A stretch of 64,000 bases of DNA from Phaeoceros laevis (GCA_049999765.1 JBNGIQ010009489.1:88695-152694); one strand, 5' to 3'. Positions 1-10,745 are shown, counted from the first letter of the stretch. Notes: generated by a model from the letters alone, not told the origin. Numbers and translations: made by a program.

Positions 1-556
1 ATCTGAAGTCCACCAAACACCCTTTTCAAGAGCACATCTGAGCTACCACAGTTTGCATACCATCCGAAGATTGGGGGTGGCTAAGAAATTCCCACAGTGC
101 GAGACCAGAAATGCGTCTGCCCAAAAGCAGCCCCTTATGGGCCATGGAAGGAGAGAACGATTACGCACCACAGCCGCGTCCTGTTGATGAAGCTTCCAGC
201 AAGCCCCAAACTCCAAGTCGGCGAATTTCTTTGTCACCATGATCTTGGACAATGTCCTGGCTGATATCCTCAATCCGGAAATGTCACGCCAAAATTGGAA
301 AAAACAAGGGTACGGAAATTAAATTCAAGAGCTGAACGTGTTCTCTTGCAATACTGAGTTCACCTACTGTAGTAAGTGCGTCAAAGGTTTTTTTTTTGGG
401 GTGAAATACGGCGCATTTACTCAAGTGCGTCAAAGTTGCTATGTTGTTGCTACAGTGTCTCATTTGTTTGTCGGGCCGTAAGCCTACCCAGAGAACCGGA
501 ACTTCCGGTTTGTAATTTTGTTATTTTAATCTAAAATATCCCGACGGTATTGTGTA
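1..556. other. Stretch without a recognised gene
   Basis: I see no convincing exon here. Short open frames exist on the minus strand, but none has codon structure or motifs that I recognise. The last 60 bases are the 5' flank of the tRNA gene. Confidence 0.5.
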
Positions 557-628
557 TCCGTTGTAGTCTAGACGGTTAGGATACTCGGCTCTCACCCGAG
601 CGACCCGGGTTCGAATCCCGGCAACGGA
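557..628 (+). tRNA. tRNA-Glu (anticodon CTC)
   Basis: The 72-nt sequence folds as a full cloverleaf. The acceptor stem TCCGTTG (557-563) pairs perfectly with CAACGGA (622-628). The anticodon stem CTCGG/CCGAG (584-588 with 596-600) encloses the loop CTCTCAC with anticodon CTC at 591-593, which reads GAG (Glu). The T arm is CCGGG-TTCGAAT-CCCGG, giving a consensus B box GGTTCGAATCC. No intron and no encoded CCA, as expected for a nuclear plant gene. A T4 run at 662-665 could serve as the Pol III terminator. Confidence 0.96.
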
Positions 629-720
629 ATTTCCAACCCTTCATACATGTTCTCAGTAGGCTTTTACTGTGCAGCCCCATTCCTCATATATAAGTTAATT
701 CCTAAGAGACTGAACTTCTT

Positions 721-875
721 TGGACACTGACCAGAGAGCAGAATTGAGGGTTGGCAACTTGACAAGTATGCAAAGATTCCAACGAGGCAATTAGACCACC
801 TGGTGGACACTGTCTAGAGAGCAGAATTGAGGGTTGGCAATTATGCAAAGATTCCAATGAGGCAATTAACTGGTG
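721..875. repeat. Two-copy tandem repeat of about 80 bp
   Basis: The block starting TGGACACTG at 721 recurs at 804. Both copies carry AGAGAGCAGAATTGAGGGTT and then TATGCAAAGATTCCAA. The second copy is slightly shorter. No coding role is seen. Confidence 0.8.
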
Positions 876-1547
876 GCCAAAACTGCGCTTCTTCAGCCCC
901 ACTTCGCAGGCAATATGGGCTCACAGCAAAACATGGACCTTCAAGCTCGTGATGAGATTCTTGACCCACTAGTAAATGTAGACTGCTTTTGGTGAAAACG
1001 ATCCTGAAGGCATGAATTGCGGAACGCTTAACGTTGGAGAGCAGGGCAGCGAGCTCGAGACTCTTCAACTGCGAGGGCAACATTTACAGGCTGAGCTCGA
1101 TAGATTGCAAGTTCGTGTCAGTGCACACCAACTTCTACTGTGGTGAAGAAGAAAATACATCCATGACTTGGAGGTGTGCTGGCAAATTCGTATGGACAAA
1201 TGGGGATGTGGTGCTTTGAACACCTCATGCATATATGCCTTGTACACTGTCGGCAGGTCATCGGAAGCTGGGATGGGGAACCCAAACAGTTCGACCGTCC
1301 AAGTTGTTGGAATCCTAAATTTCTTGAACGGATCAGTACTGGCCTCCCAGGCCACTTGTGTCAAATGCAATGATGTTTTCAAGATGTTCTACAACCAGGA
1401 ATTACAGACTGTGCTGAACTTGCCGGTGATGGGATCCAGCTTAAGTATTAAGTACTTTCTCGTCATTTGCAAGAACTCTTGCTGCCCCCATACCATATCT
1501 CTACTACGTATACTATCGAGGCAACCTGATCATGAAGTGGCAATTTC
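876..1547. other. Unresolved stretch with a short coiled-coil-like reading
   Basis: Plus-strand bases from about 1016 to 1140 read as a 40-residue Leu/Glu/Gln-rich helix-like segment in one frame, ended by TGA. No flanking splice sites or homologous segment convinced me, so I do not call a gene. It could be a decayed coiled-coil exon. Confidence 0.3.
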
Positions 1548-2210
1548 TCACTTGAAATCAAGTCTTTCGAATTCCGGATCCACGTCCTTCAAATTGGCAC
1601 CCCAAAAAAACTTCTTTCTGGACTCTTCCTTCCTCGCTTGCAATTGTGCGATATCAGCCTTCCTGGACAGTGACTTCTGAAGCTCTGTCTCCATCTCACC
1701 TAGGCCTGGGTGTACGTGGGATACATGTGCACTTCTAGATCTGCACCATGTCATTGACCATGCATCGCGAAGGCCATCTCAAGCTTCCGAAACCAGCCCG
1801 GCAATTGAGTGAATCCACGAAATCCTCGGAAGCTGGCAAATTGATGCAGCGTCTTTTCGCACATGTATGTTCTATCCTGGGAAGACCACTCGCTGTAAAC
1901 GTCGCCGTAGTCTCCTGAAACTTGGAGAATGGCGTTCTAGAAGAGAAACTGTTGTTACTTGCAATTGGAAAAGAGGAAAGGTGAGGACAGAGCCCTGATG
2001 CAAGTTCCAGAGGCGCTGCGCATGCCAGGCCGAGCCGATGCTCATGGCTACAGCTCTACGTAACGTTCTTCGTGGGATGGCAAGGACCATATAAACAATT
2101 GCTTCCACCACCACCCATAATCCGACGACAAGAGTTGTGGACAACATCTTCGATTGGCGGTTGAATACTTCGGTAACTAGACTAGTCAGAGTCCTCCGGA
2201 TCCGATGCAT
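1548..2210 (-). CDS. Small single-pass membrane protein, unknown family (3 exons)
   Basis: Three minus-strand exons join in frame with GT-AG introns: 2210-1989, 1936-1759 and 1699-1548. The introns are 52 and 59 bp. The phases match (0, then 1) and give 184 codons including TGA, so about 183 aa. Residues about 22-46 form one hydrophobic segment followed by Arg-rich sequence. The middle exon is rich in aromatic residues. The C-terminus is a short charged helix (ETELQKSLSRKADIAQLQ) ending FERLDFK. A TATA box lies just upstream. The first donor (TCT|GTCCTC) is weak. I do not recognise the family. The agreement of phase, intron size and promoter is the evidence that it is real. Confidence 0.58.
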
Positions 2211-2235
2211 AGGTCTGCAAGTGAGAGTGCCAGGG

Positions 2236-2245
2236 TCTTATATAG
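2236..2245 (-). promoter_or_regulatory. TATA box of the small membrane-protein gene
   Basis: The minus strand reads CTATATAAGA about 30 bp before the ATG at 2210. This spacing puts the transcription start at or next to the ATG. A very short leader or use of the second ATG (about 2147) is therefore possible. Confidence 0.5.
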
Positions 2246-3343
2246 CGGTGAGAAAGTGAGGGCCGACCACCGAGAGGGAAATTTCAAGTCTTGAAAGTAA
2301 TTCCGCTTTCCAGACTTGGAAGTCTTGGAAGTAAATTCCCCTTTCAAGTACTTAACTGTTGAATACACGATTAAGAACTCGACCAGCAGTCTAGGCGCGT
2401 TGATCGAGTTCCACTTGGCCCTGGAGGCACTTCATTTGATGGGCAAGGGACCCGGCCCATGGCCACCAGAGGCAAGGGAGGGAAAGCTAGTGAAAAGGCA
2501 CGTTGATTGATTTCCACCTCCAGGGGCAGGTACTTCATTTGATGTCAGTACTAACTAAGGACGACGAAGGAGCAATTTTAAGAAAGAGTAGCACTGAGCG
2601 AGGGTGAGCTATAGATCTCTGGAACCAACCTCCGTCCAAGGAACTCAGCTCACCGGCCGCATTTCGGCCGTGGATGTTCACCTTTGAGAATTCATCTCGC
2701 CTATGGCGCCACCTTGGTACTTAGAACAAGTAATACTGGTAGGTACCCGGTCCGAGACCGAGTAGGGACCCGGTCTCGGACTGGGTAGCGGCGCGAGCCC
2801 GGGTAGCCACATTGTCGTGGGACTGCAGGATGAACATGAAGACTACCCGCTCTCCCGGCTTCAGGCACGAGTCCAAGGAGCTGCTCTTGCTGAACAACTT
2901 CTACAAGCCTGACTGCTGCTATCAAAATTGTGAACTTTCTCAAGAAATTGGTTCCGAATGACCCTTTAGAGTTGAGATGACCGAGCTACTGGTGCACAAG
3001 TTGTGGGGATTCTGGCAACTCGTCTAGGGTTCAAGTCCATGGCAATTGTATGAAGGATTCACCCCGTGCCTCTCTGCCCAGGACACAGCCTTCAGACCAT
3101 CTTGTAACAAAAAGCCCATCTGAATGCAGACCAAATACTTGGGTACAATATACTAGGAGCCTGGAGTCCTCGGACCACCCAAAGAAACCGAAACACAATT
3201 GTGGACGAGAGAGAAATTCAATTCAGAGAATCACACTGCTCTTGCCTCCTTCTGGCCAAATTACCCTCACAACTTGAATGAACTGAAACACTTTGCTGTC
3301 AATGCGACCTACGACAGTTTCGGCAGGCCATGTACTGCCACAC
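2246..3343. other. Stretch without a recognised gene
   Basis: Contains GC-rich low-complexity sequence at about 2745-2820 (repeated variants of ACCCGGTCTCGGAC). The open frames crossing it have no recognisable domain. I see no splice-supported exon. Confidence 0.45.
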
Positions 3344-4779
3344 TCATCCAGCCTGCTGTAAAACGGTACCTTGTGTATTGGCAGAGTCTCTACCAGTCTG
3401 TGCAGTCGCAGCTGCGTCACTACCAGGCTGTGCAGTCGCAGCTGCGTCACTACCAGACTCTGCATCCACAGCTGCTTCGGTGGCACGCCAATCTCTGATC
3501 GTGGCATCCACAGCTGCTTCGGTGGCATGCCAATCTCTTGTCATGATCAGAGTTGCCCACAACCTTGCAGCAGGTGCTGCCAGCCGTGACTCATCACGTC
3601 GACACTTCAAGGGCGGTGGTATGATGTGAGGCATTTCGTTGACCACCAACTGGAAAAGCTTGGGGTCCACCAAAAGCCTCCGGTACTCTTGGCGCCACTT
3701 TTGAACTTGCTGCACCTCCCTGTCCTCCTGCACTTCAAACCGCACGTACCCTTTGGCTCTTAACCAAAGCCAGCTGATCTCTTCCCTGCAATTTGAAAGC
3801 GGACATCGTGGATGTTTGCTTTCAATCTGCTGAATGTGATACTTGATGCACACATCATGGTAGCTGTGCCCGCATGGCAGAGTCACTTGCTCATTCACTG
3901 CAAATCCTCTGCACATTTTCCCCTCCGATATCCAGACCAGTATTAGAGCCAGAAGGAAACCCGTTGACACAAGCATGCGCATTTACATCCAGAAGACACA
4001 CATGCATTAGAGCCAGAAGGAAACATGACCCCCGCAACAATTGAAAGACACTCCTACCTGATGCATATGCCGCAGGGATGAACTCTAATAGTGTACACTG
4101 AGGGCTGACTTGGTGCTGCGGTCCACAAAGGCTCCAATGGAACCCCCGATTCTTGCTCCTTCGCCATGCCCACACACCTGTGTGTTGCATCTTGCATCCA
4201 TTCCAGGCTTGCCGACAAAGCCTCATACTGAGCCTTGGTTTGTGTAATAGCAAGCCGGGTCCCTTGCACTTTCTCCTCGAGCTCTGACCGTTTATCTGCC
4301 GACTCAAGGGATCGACTGTCCAGCTCGGCTAACCGGTGGCATGGTGGCCCATTGCCAGGCAGTTCCTGGCCTGTGGATCGACGCTCCAATTGTAGCCTCT
4401 TTGAATAAAGGTCCCCAAGTGTTTGCCTCACCTTACGTAACTCAGCCTCACTCTCGTGGAGCACCTTTCCCAATCTCCGTCGTTCTCTCTCCAGCTGGTC
4501 CTTCTCTTCTGCTTTGGCCGCGCACGTAGCGACCAGGTCAGCGGCCGCGTCACCGAGAGCCAGCTGCTCCTCATATGTCAATACTCTTTGCTTTCTGCTG
4601 GTGTCGGGTGATTGACCAGGTTCCACCTTCAATCTGCGGTTTCTATGGGCATGCACCTTGACTCCATCCCGAAGAAGCCGCTTACGCAAGGATGACGCTG
4701 TGTTCTTCACGGTTTGTGCGTACAACTTCCAATTTACATTCACCCCATGCTTCTTCTCTAGCAATATACCCATTGCCAT
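3344..4779 (-). CDS. Coiled-coil RING finger protein, divergent subfamily (2 exons)
   Basis: Exons 4779-4058 and 3908-3344 (minus strand) flank a 149-bp GT-AG intron. The RING is split by this intron. Exon 1 ends with the first Cys pair (HPCGICI) and exon 2 supplies the rest (TLPCGHSYHDVC ... CPLSNC). Exon 2 alone would look like a defective RING. Order: basic N-terminus, long Glu/Arg/Leu coiled coil (about residues 90-240), RING, then an Ala/Thr-rich tail built from a duplicated unit (SDAAATAQ). The last zinc pair is C-x4-C rather than C-x2-C, and position 5 is His, so it is not the C3HC4 type of the other copies. The likely role is an E3 ubiquitin ligase. I chose the ATG at 4779 (ACCATGG context); an upstream open frame has no ATG. 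Length about 428 aa. Confidence 0.7.
3390..3540. repeat. In-frame tandem repeats in the 3' part of the RING gene
   Basis: A 30-bp unit containing GCAGTCGCAGCTGCGTCACT is repeated from about 3403. A second unit (GCATCCACAGCTGCTTCGGT) is repeated at about 3463-3520. Both stay in frame in the minus-strand gene and make the repetitive Ala-rich tail. Confidence 0.75.
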
Positions 4780-4852
4780 GGTCCTCGGGATTTTCACCCT
4801 TCCTTCATATGCTAAATGCCCGTTTTGTGTCGCAGCACAAGGGTGTCCACCT

Positions 4853-4922
4853 GCTGCCACTCACTATCTTCCATGAGAGTTAGTGATGCTGCCACTCACT
4901 ATCTTCCATGAGAGTTAGTGAT
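4853..4922. repeat. Perfect 35-bp tandem duplication
   Basis: The unit beginning GCTGCCACTCACTATC occurs at 4853-4887 and again at 4888-4922. It lies just upstream of the RING gene start at 4779. Each copy contains a minus-strand ATG with a short open frame, so it may form an upstream ORF leader. Confidence 0.85.
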
Positions 4923-5095
4923 CGTGTCTTCCACTGGTAGCCACGGGCATCGTCCTGTGTTCCAAAGTACTTTACACCTCCTCCTTGCCCCAATGGCCTC
5001 CTTTATTATTTCCCGCAACTTCTAGTCAACTTCTAGTCTCTGATGTTCACCCGTTCTGCTGGTAGCGTGCCATCACCTTTGTTCCATTTCCAAAC

Positions 5096-5602
5096 CTATT
5101 GCGGACCTGACCCACGGGAATGCATCCTTGTTGCTTCAGCAATACGCCTTCTAGCAGCATTACCCCGTATTTTCTCTGCCCTCAATGCCTTCTTTTCCGC
5201 CAAGGCAACCCTTGCTAGCGCTGTGGTCATTGTGTTCTCATGGAGTACCACATCCTCCCGGGATACAACGACCTCCTCTGAACAGTTGGCAACGCCGACA
5301 TCTGAACAATTGGCAACGCGTGCCACCTTTTGCCCCCTCCGGATAGGGCTACCAGCCGAGCATGCACCAGGATCCGCCCCATGATCCACTCGCTGAGAAT
5401 CGTGGGTCGGGGATTGATTTGCGGGCGTGCGCTTCGCGGCCCTCTGTGGTTCTTTCCGTGGGTCTTTGTCCTGCACTCCGTCCTGCTGGTGGCTCGAGAC
5501 CCTCCGTGGTTGTTTCGCCTGCACTCCATCATCTACAGCCCTAGTCCTTGTTGCCTTCGGCGCAATGTGGCCCATCCTTCGTGTGCAATCACCCAAAACC
5601 AA
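5096..5602 (-). CDS. Hypothetical charged protein, possible upstream exon
   Basis: A 168-codon minus-strand frame is rich in Arg, Gln, Glu and Ala. Its last 50 residues are predicted-helix-like (ALARVALAEKKALRAEKI). It ends only about 320 bp before the RING gene start on the same strand. It could be a 5' exon of that gene, a separate small gene, or chance. No domain is recognised and no donor/acceptor pair was established. Confidence 0.3.
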   Translation of the reverse strand: MVLGDCTRRMGHIAPKATRTRAVDDGVQAKQPRRVSSHQQDGVQDKDPRKEPQRAAKRTPANQSPTHDSQRVDHGADPGACSAGSPIRRGQKVARVANCSDVGVANCSEEVVVSREDVVLHENTMTTALARVALAEKKALRAEKIRGNAARRRIAEATRMHSRGSGPQ

Positions 5603-5720
5603 ATACTACACTTCTGTACTATGGAGTGTGACCCATCCTTCTTGTGCAATCACCAAAAACCAAATACTACACTTATGTTAGTAGGGTTCCAAATACTACA
5701 CTTATGTCAGTAGGGTTCTC
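5571..5720. repeat. Degenerate tandem repeat, about 60-bp unit
   Basis: CCCATCCTTCGTGTGCAATC starts a unit at 5571 that recurs at 5632. The shared CCAAATACTACACTT part is then repeated a third time near 5689. Noncoding. Confidence 0.75.
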
Positions 5721-5742
5721 TCTCTAGGGTTCTGTCCATAGA

Positions 5743-5816
5743 GGTGACACTCCTGTCACTTGAGCTCGTGACACTCCTGCCACTTGAGTTGGTGATACTC
5801 CTACCACTTGAGTTAA
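5743..5816. repeat. 24-bp minisatellite, three copies
   Basis: Three tandem variants of GTGACACTCCTGCCACTTGA. The same words recur beside the gap at 5951. Confidence 0.75.
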
Positions 5817-5903
5817 TTAATATTAAGAAACTATTGTACCCATCCGTTTGTGGGTGCCTTGGATGGGGCAGGGACCTTTATGGGGCAGGGACCTTTATGG
5901 GGC

Positions 5904-6007
5904 CGATAACCTCCTCAAATAAACACACACACACACTTGAGTTGGTGACANNNNNNNNNNCGATAACCTCCTCAAATAAACACACACACACACTTGAGTT
6001 GGTGACA
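5904..6007. other. 10-N assembly gap with identical 47-bp flanks
   Basis: Ten Ns (5951-5960) separate two identical 47-bp sequences, 5904-5950 and 5961-6007. Both run from CGATAACCTCC through an (AC)n stretch to TTGGTGACA. An overlap that was not merged is the simplest explanation. Confidence 0.85.
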
Positions 6008-6027
6008 CTCCTAGACTTACAGTTCCC

Positions 6028-6128
6028 ATGAAGTGAAGGATGGCACGTGAAGATGAAGTGAAGGATGGCACCTCAAGATGAAGTGAAGGGTGCATGAAGG
6101 TTGCACCTGAAGATGAAGTGAAGGATGT
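6028..6128. repeat. 25-bp minisatellite
   Basis: Variants of GAAGTGAAGGATGGCACCTG repeat about four times, with one copy carrying a 10-bp insertion. It abuts the PPR pseudogene. Confidence 0.75.
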
Positions 6129-6139
6129 GCACATCGCTT

Positions 6140-7559
6140 GCGCCCGCAGACCTTTGTTGCCCCAGCCTTGATGTATATGATGATTTGCCTGACCGAGACA
6201 TGGTATCTTGGACTGCTTTGCTCACAGCTTAAGCTCAGAATGTCCAAGGTGACACGGCCTTTCAGCTGTGCAGACACACGCAGGAAGAAGAAGTGCGAAC
6301 GCATATGCCGCCTTCTGTGGTTCCCTGCAATGCCATGCTGACATCATACGCCCAAGATGTGCAGCCAATCAGGGTATGGACTCTGTACTAGGAAATGAGG
6401 GGAAGAAGGGGTGAGTCCAACCTTCCGAACCCTTGTCCGTGTGCTCCAAGCACGTGGCATGCATGCAGAGAAGCAGGAAGATGCAGGTGCGGATGGGCGA
6501 GCCGTAAAAGCGGTGTTACTGGTAGAAGGAAAGGATATTCATGCTGAAGCATGAAGGAAAGGCTATGATGTGGACGTTTTTGTGAGGAGCAGCGTTGTGA
6601 GCATGTACGCAAAGTGAGGGAGCCTTGTGGATGCCGAAGATGTGCTTGATGGTGTGTCTGAGCGAGATGCTGTGTCGTGGACTGCAATGCTCGCAGCATA
6701 TGCGCAGGTGCAATGCTCGCAGCATATGCTTATTACCATGTATGGAAAGTGTGGGAGCATAGTGGATGCAGAGAACGTGTTTGATAGATTGTCAGAGCAT
6801 GGTGTGGTTTCATGGAATGCAATGCTCTCAGCCTACATCGAGCAGGGGCAAGCAGAGAAGTGTGTGCAAGTTACGATCAAATGCAGGAGGAAGGTGTAAG
6901 CCCACATGTTTGACCTTTGTGATCGCACTTCAGGCATTTGGCATGGTTGTGGAGAAGGAAGGAAATCTTTCCCTGTATGGGCAATACACTCAAATGACTG
7001 AAGCTCGAGAAGTGGAAGGCTATACATGCCGATGCACGAATCAAGGGTCATGCTGTCCATGTCTTGACTGGAAACACACTCATCTTTATGTACAGGAAAT
7101 GTGGCAGCATTGTGGATGCACAGAATGTGTTTGATCGGCTGTCTCAGCGCAATGTGGTATCCTGGAATGCCATGCTTCCAGATTATGCTCAGCAGGTGCA
7201 AGGACAGGAGGTTTTACATTTGTACAAGCAGATAGAAGAGGCAGGACACAGTCCAGATGAGATTACCTTCGTGAGCATTCTGCAAGCTTGCAGCACAACA
7301 GGAAGCTTCGACTTCTGTGGGCAGATTCATTGGAACGTTGTCTCCACCAGAAAAGATTGCAGTCCTCTCTCTCATTCTCGCATATGGGAGATGTGCAAGC
7401 ATGGCAGAAGCTCAGTCTGTCTTTGATGCCCTCCCGCAGCCTATTAAAGTGTTCTGGACAGCACTTATTTCTGGTTATGCCCGAGAAGGAAATCTGGAGG
7501 TAAGCCTGCAATGTTATGAGGACATGCGGGTGGCAGGTAGCGGGGTGTCACCATGTTGA
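6140..7559 (+). pseudogene. PLS-class PPR pseudogene
   Basis: PPR motifs appear in order but in shifting frames. Examples are DLPDRDMVSWTALLTA (about 6180-6235), AVSWTAMLAAYAQ and ITMYGKCGSIVDAENVFDRL (6665-6795), FMYRKCGSIVDAQNVFDRL with VVSWNAMLPDYAQ (7085-7195), and FWTALISGYAREGN (7450-7495). At least four frameshifts and in-frame stops interrupt it. The WNAM, AKCG-like and VFDRL signatures are those of plant organellar RNA-editing PPR proteins of the E/DYW group. No ATG-started intact frame remains. Confidence 0.85.
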
Positions 7560-7674
7560 AGACCGATTCGTCGCCTGGAGTATGTGCTTGGCCTCACAAC
7601 CACTTGCTCATGCACCTGGAGGCCCGTACGTTGCTCCTGCTCATCCCGTATGCTGTGTGAGGCCTCATTTGCAG

Positions 7675-7990
7675 AGCTCTTGAAGGAAATCTGGCACCAA
7701 CATCCAGATCCCTTTTTCTGGTGAGAGATGAGGACGCAATGTGGGCTTATATCCTTCCGTCTCTTTTTGCAGAATTACAAGGGCCTGCCAACACAGTCTA
7801 CTCGAGGGGCCTTTTCAAAGTGGATGTACAAGTACCTGAAAGGTAAACCTAAGCTCCTTCACTAGTGTTTGGTGGCCGTTCATGTTTAGGGCTGGGATTG
7901 AGGACTGGGCTCAGATTGTGCTCTTACTGATTTCTGCTAGCTGGTGGTGCCGCAAGTATCCTTTTGAGCCTCCCAGTGTTAGGTTTGTAA
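7675..7990 (+). CDS. Possible 3' exons of an unidentified gene
   Basis: Three candidate exons join in frame: 7675-7720 (ending LFL), 7773-7842 (NYKGLPTQ ... KWMYKYLK) and 7941-7990 (AGGAASILLSLPVLGL and TAA). Each boundary has a good signal: TTTTTGCAG before 7773, AAAG|GTAAAC after 7842, TTCTGCTAG before 7941. The introns are 52 and 98 bp. I found no upstream exons and do not recognise the protein. It may be a truncated gene. Confidence 0.35.
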
Positions 7991-9604
7991 CACCCATTTA
8001 GCACCCAAATTATTGACAGCGGGGGTAGAATTTGCTTGGATATTCTCAACATGCCCCCGAAAGTCTGGTTTGTCAGCTTCGAGTTGTGACTTTGTACTGG
8101 GTGGTGAAGAGTTTTTGTGTCCACCACTAGCCTGAAACGAAAAGACTTGGTTGCAGGGAGCGTGCACGTGGAAGCCCTTTCTGAACATCCCTACAGTTCT
8201 TACTATATATTGGTTTGCTCTTATCAGAGCCCAACCCCGACGATGGATTAATGGGAGATGTGGTACGGTTATCATTCTTTTGGAGAAACCGTATGTTGGG
8301 GAGTTATGTAGCTAAGGTCGTTCATGCCCACTGCTTACAGTGTCTGTGCTCATTCATGGGTTCTTTGCACTCATTACACGGGCAATCAGAACATAACTAG
8401 CACCTCGAGTACTTCAAGATTAAAGGTTGCTCATGATCAGCATCAGTAGGACTTGCTGTCTTCCAAGTGAGAAGTGTCTGTTGTTATCCTATTTCAACCG
8501 ATGACACTTGGAGACTGTTACTTTGGGTGGTAGAGTTTCAAGGTCGGCCCCTTCAGCTGACGAGAAATTCGATAGGAAGATGCTGGGTCGAGATCATCCC
8601 TCGCCGGATACCAGGCAAGCTCAAGTGGTAGATTTAAGGTCAGCGAGGTGGCAGCGGTAACGCCAGTGTGACAAAGACCGACCCTGGGAAGGAAGCTTCC
8701 TCGTCAACTGCAAACTGGGCATCAAAGCCATGCATATATGGAGACAGGACCGCAACAGAGAATATCAGTCCGGTGTAAAGGAAGGAGCCAACTCCCTATG
8801 GATCCAAAGCCGTAAGCAAGAATGATTACGTGAAATTGAGCACTCCTCGTCCATGGCCACTCCAATCTCTATGGTGCTCACGAGAGGACCTTTGTTAGAA
8901 GAATCTCCTGAAGCCTCTTCTCCACACCTGGCTTGAAAGTGCGAGTAATCTTGTTACCCGACTGCAGGTTACGAACGACGTCCATCTCACGTGCTACAAG
9001 TGCGGTCCCCCTCTCTGTTGTACATTTTATCTTGTTTCAAAGAAATCAGTTGGATCCAGGACAGAACTCCCTACAGGTCCGAAGCCTCAAGGACGACGTG
9101 TTCATGCAAAATTGCGCGCACACCTCGTCTACTCCCACCTCTATGCTGCCCTCCACAAGCTCGTTCTCCAGACTTGGCCTGAATGTGGGAGTCATCTTAT
9201 TAGTATTACACGAATGCTGATAAACGATGTCCATCCTGTACCTCAACAACAAATGCCCTCCTTGCAAAAAGCTCAGAGGATGAACCCTTCGCTGGTATCT
9301 CAACTTAATCAAAATACTGAGCTGCTTCATGCGATTTTCAGCACAGGTGGATGCATGGGTGCGAAAAAATTTAAAGTGTGCCGATGAGGATAGCTATAGA
9401 AAAGCCACTGACTCACTGATTTTGACCTTAGGAGAGATGGAAATATATGTCGGCACGTAAAGAGAAACTAGTACTCATAAATACCCAAAATTAAATCCTT
9501 GAAGGAGCTGGAAGTTAACACTTCAAGCGGTTTAACACCTCATTCATTCATTCGTTCATTCAGTAAGATCTAAGGCTGATGCTAACCGCCAGATTTGATT
9601 TAAC
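7991..9604. other. Intergenic region with a possible LTR remnant and a diverged duplicate
   Basis: TGTAACACCC at 7986 and TTATCAGAGCCCAACC at 8221 resemble the start of a plant LTR and a Copia primer-binding site (normally TGGTATCAGAGC). No retroelement coding sequence follows. Segments at about 8910-9000 and 9150-9240 are diverged copies of each other (CTCCACACCTGGCTTGAA versus CTCCAGACTTGGCCTGAA). An ATTC-type simple repeat lies at 9541-9562. No gene is supported. Confidence 0.4.
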
Positions 9605-10210
9605 ATGGGCTCCAGTGTTGATGAACGATGGCTGTATGTGGAAGCCAAGTATAACCTGCTGAAGTTGGGCACAGAAGACGGAACCTTGTTGTGTAAGGAA
9701 ACTGTCGTGGCAGCGAGGAAGCGATTTATTGAAGGCGTGGAGGGGTATGCTGACTCCAAACCGGAGCAAACAGCCGTTGATGTCACGCAGACTAAGATCC
9801 AGTTGGCCTCCGAGTGTCTGCAGGCGTTGCAAACCAAGTTGCAGTTTGAGATGGCAGTTGAGGTGAAAACACTACAGGCTGAGAAGGAGAGTCTTGAGAA
9901 GAAGAGCCATGTCCTACAGGAGGAAACGCTGCTCGAGGCGGGGGCTAGACTGGAGCTTGCAAGAGTGCTGGCTCAGGCAGAGAACATGTCAAAAACTTGG
10001 GTAAAGGATGAAAAGGCCAAGATTGAGGCAGAAGCGAGAGAAGAGGTGGTGGCCTGTCAGATCTGTATGGTCAGACTACGCAACGTTATCATACTGCCTT
10101 GTTCTCATGGGCTCTACGGCAACGATTGTTTGGTAGAGCACCGCAAAGCAAGCACAACCTGTCCCCTATGCAGGTCAACGATCACAGGATCGTTTCTCTA
10201 CAGGTGCTAA
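9605..10210 (+). CDS. CC-RING protein, 5'-truncated copy with a lost zinc ligand
   Basis: A 201-aa intact frame aligns with the second half of the 13812-15318 protein. It has the FIEGVEGY segment, the coiled coil (VEVKTLQAEKESLEKK) and the RING (CQICMVRLRNVIILPCSHG). The first 200 or so residues of the long members, and the phase-1 intron, are missing. In the RING, zinc ligand 5 is Gly (GLYGND instead of GQYCQD), so the second site is incomplete and ligase activity is doubtful. The ATG at 9605 is the first in frame. It could be a functional short paralogue or a decaying copy. Confidence 0.72.
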   Translation: MGSSVDERWLYVEAKYNLLKLGTEDGTLLCKETVVAARKRFIEGVEGYADSKPEQTAVDVTQTKIQLASECLQALQTKLQFEMAVEVKTLQAEKESLEKKSHVLQEETLLEAGARLELARVLAQAENMSKTWVKDEKAKIEAEAREEVVACQICMVRLRNVIILPCSHGLYGNDCLVEHRKASTTCPLCRSTITGSFLYRC

Positions 10211-10745
10211 TGCGTCCAGCTTCTCATCCAGCGTTTTGTTCATCATAAGTCTTGCCATGTTCCCGGAGTCAGGACTAAGTAATATCCAAGCATGTTAAAA
10301 CATTGCATACAATCACCGAAACATCAGCTGCAGTGACCAACCTTCACGAAATCTGGGAAGTCTGTGCAAATGGCAGAGTTCCACTTTTCTATGTTTTTTC
10401 AGTACTGTAGCTAATTCACTGATAAAGCACCAGACTTGAGATGTGTTGAGTGATGGACCAGTTGGGAAGGAAACCCAAGCCATGTTGATTCGAAACCTGA
10501 TTCATGCATGTTATATTGCATATGAAGACCAGACTGCTCCAGAATTCTGGTGACCAGCTTCTAAACACACACACATGAATTATGATCATGACTACACCTT
10601 GGAAAGGCAAAGTCTCACTACCCAAGCCCAACAGTTGGCTTGGCCTCATACCAGACGCACAGGAATGAGCAGCAACCAACTCAGGGCTATGACCTCGATT
10701 TACAAGCAACCAGTGTGCTGAAAAAACCCTGTAAGCTAGTATCAA
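10211..10745. other. Intergenic region between convergent CC-RING genes
   Basis: Bases about 10540-10670 share words with 31795-31905 (GATTCTGGTGACCA, CACACACACATG, AATGAGCAGCAACCAA). This suggests an old dispersed repeat. No gene is seen. Confidence 0.4.

Noticed and set aside
1065-1382. Minus-strand frame faintly like the CC-RING N-terminal domain (ELFGFPIP)
   Set aside because: Only a few residues agree, the WLEEL core is absent and no coiled coil or RING follows.
3010-3050. T-arm-like word GGGTTCAAGTCC suggesting a tRNA
   Set aside because: No acceptor or anticodon stem could be formed around it.
7986-8236. Possible solo Copia LTR (TGTAACACCC start; TTATCAGAGCCC primer-site-like end)
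   Set aside because: The primer-binding site differs from TGGTATCAGAGC, no second LTR or polyprotein was found, and the LTR start would overlap an exon candidate.
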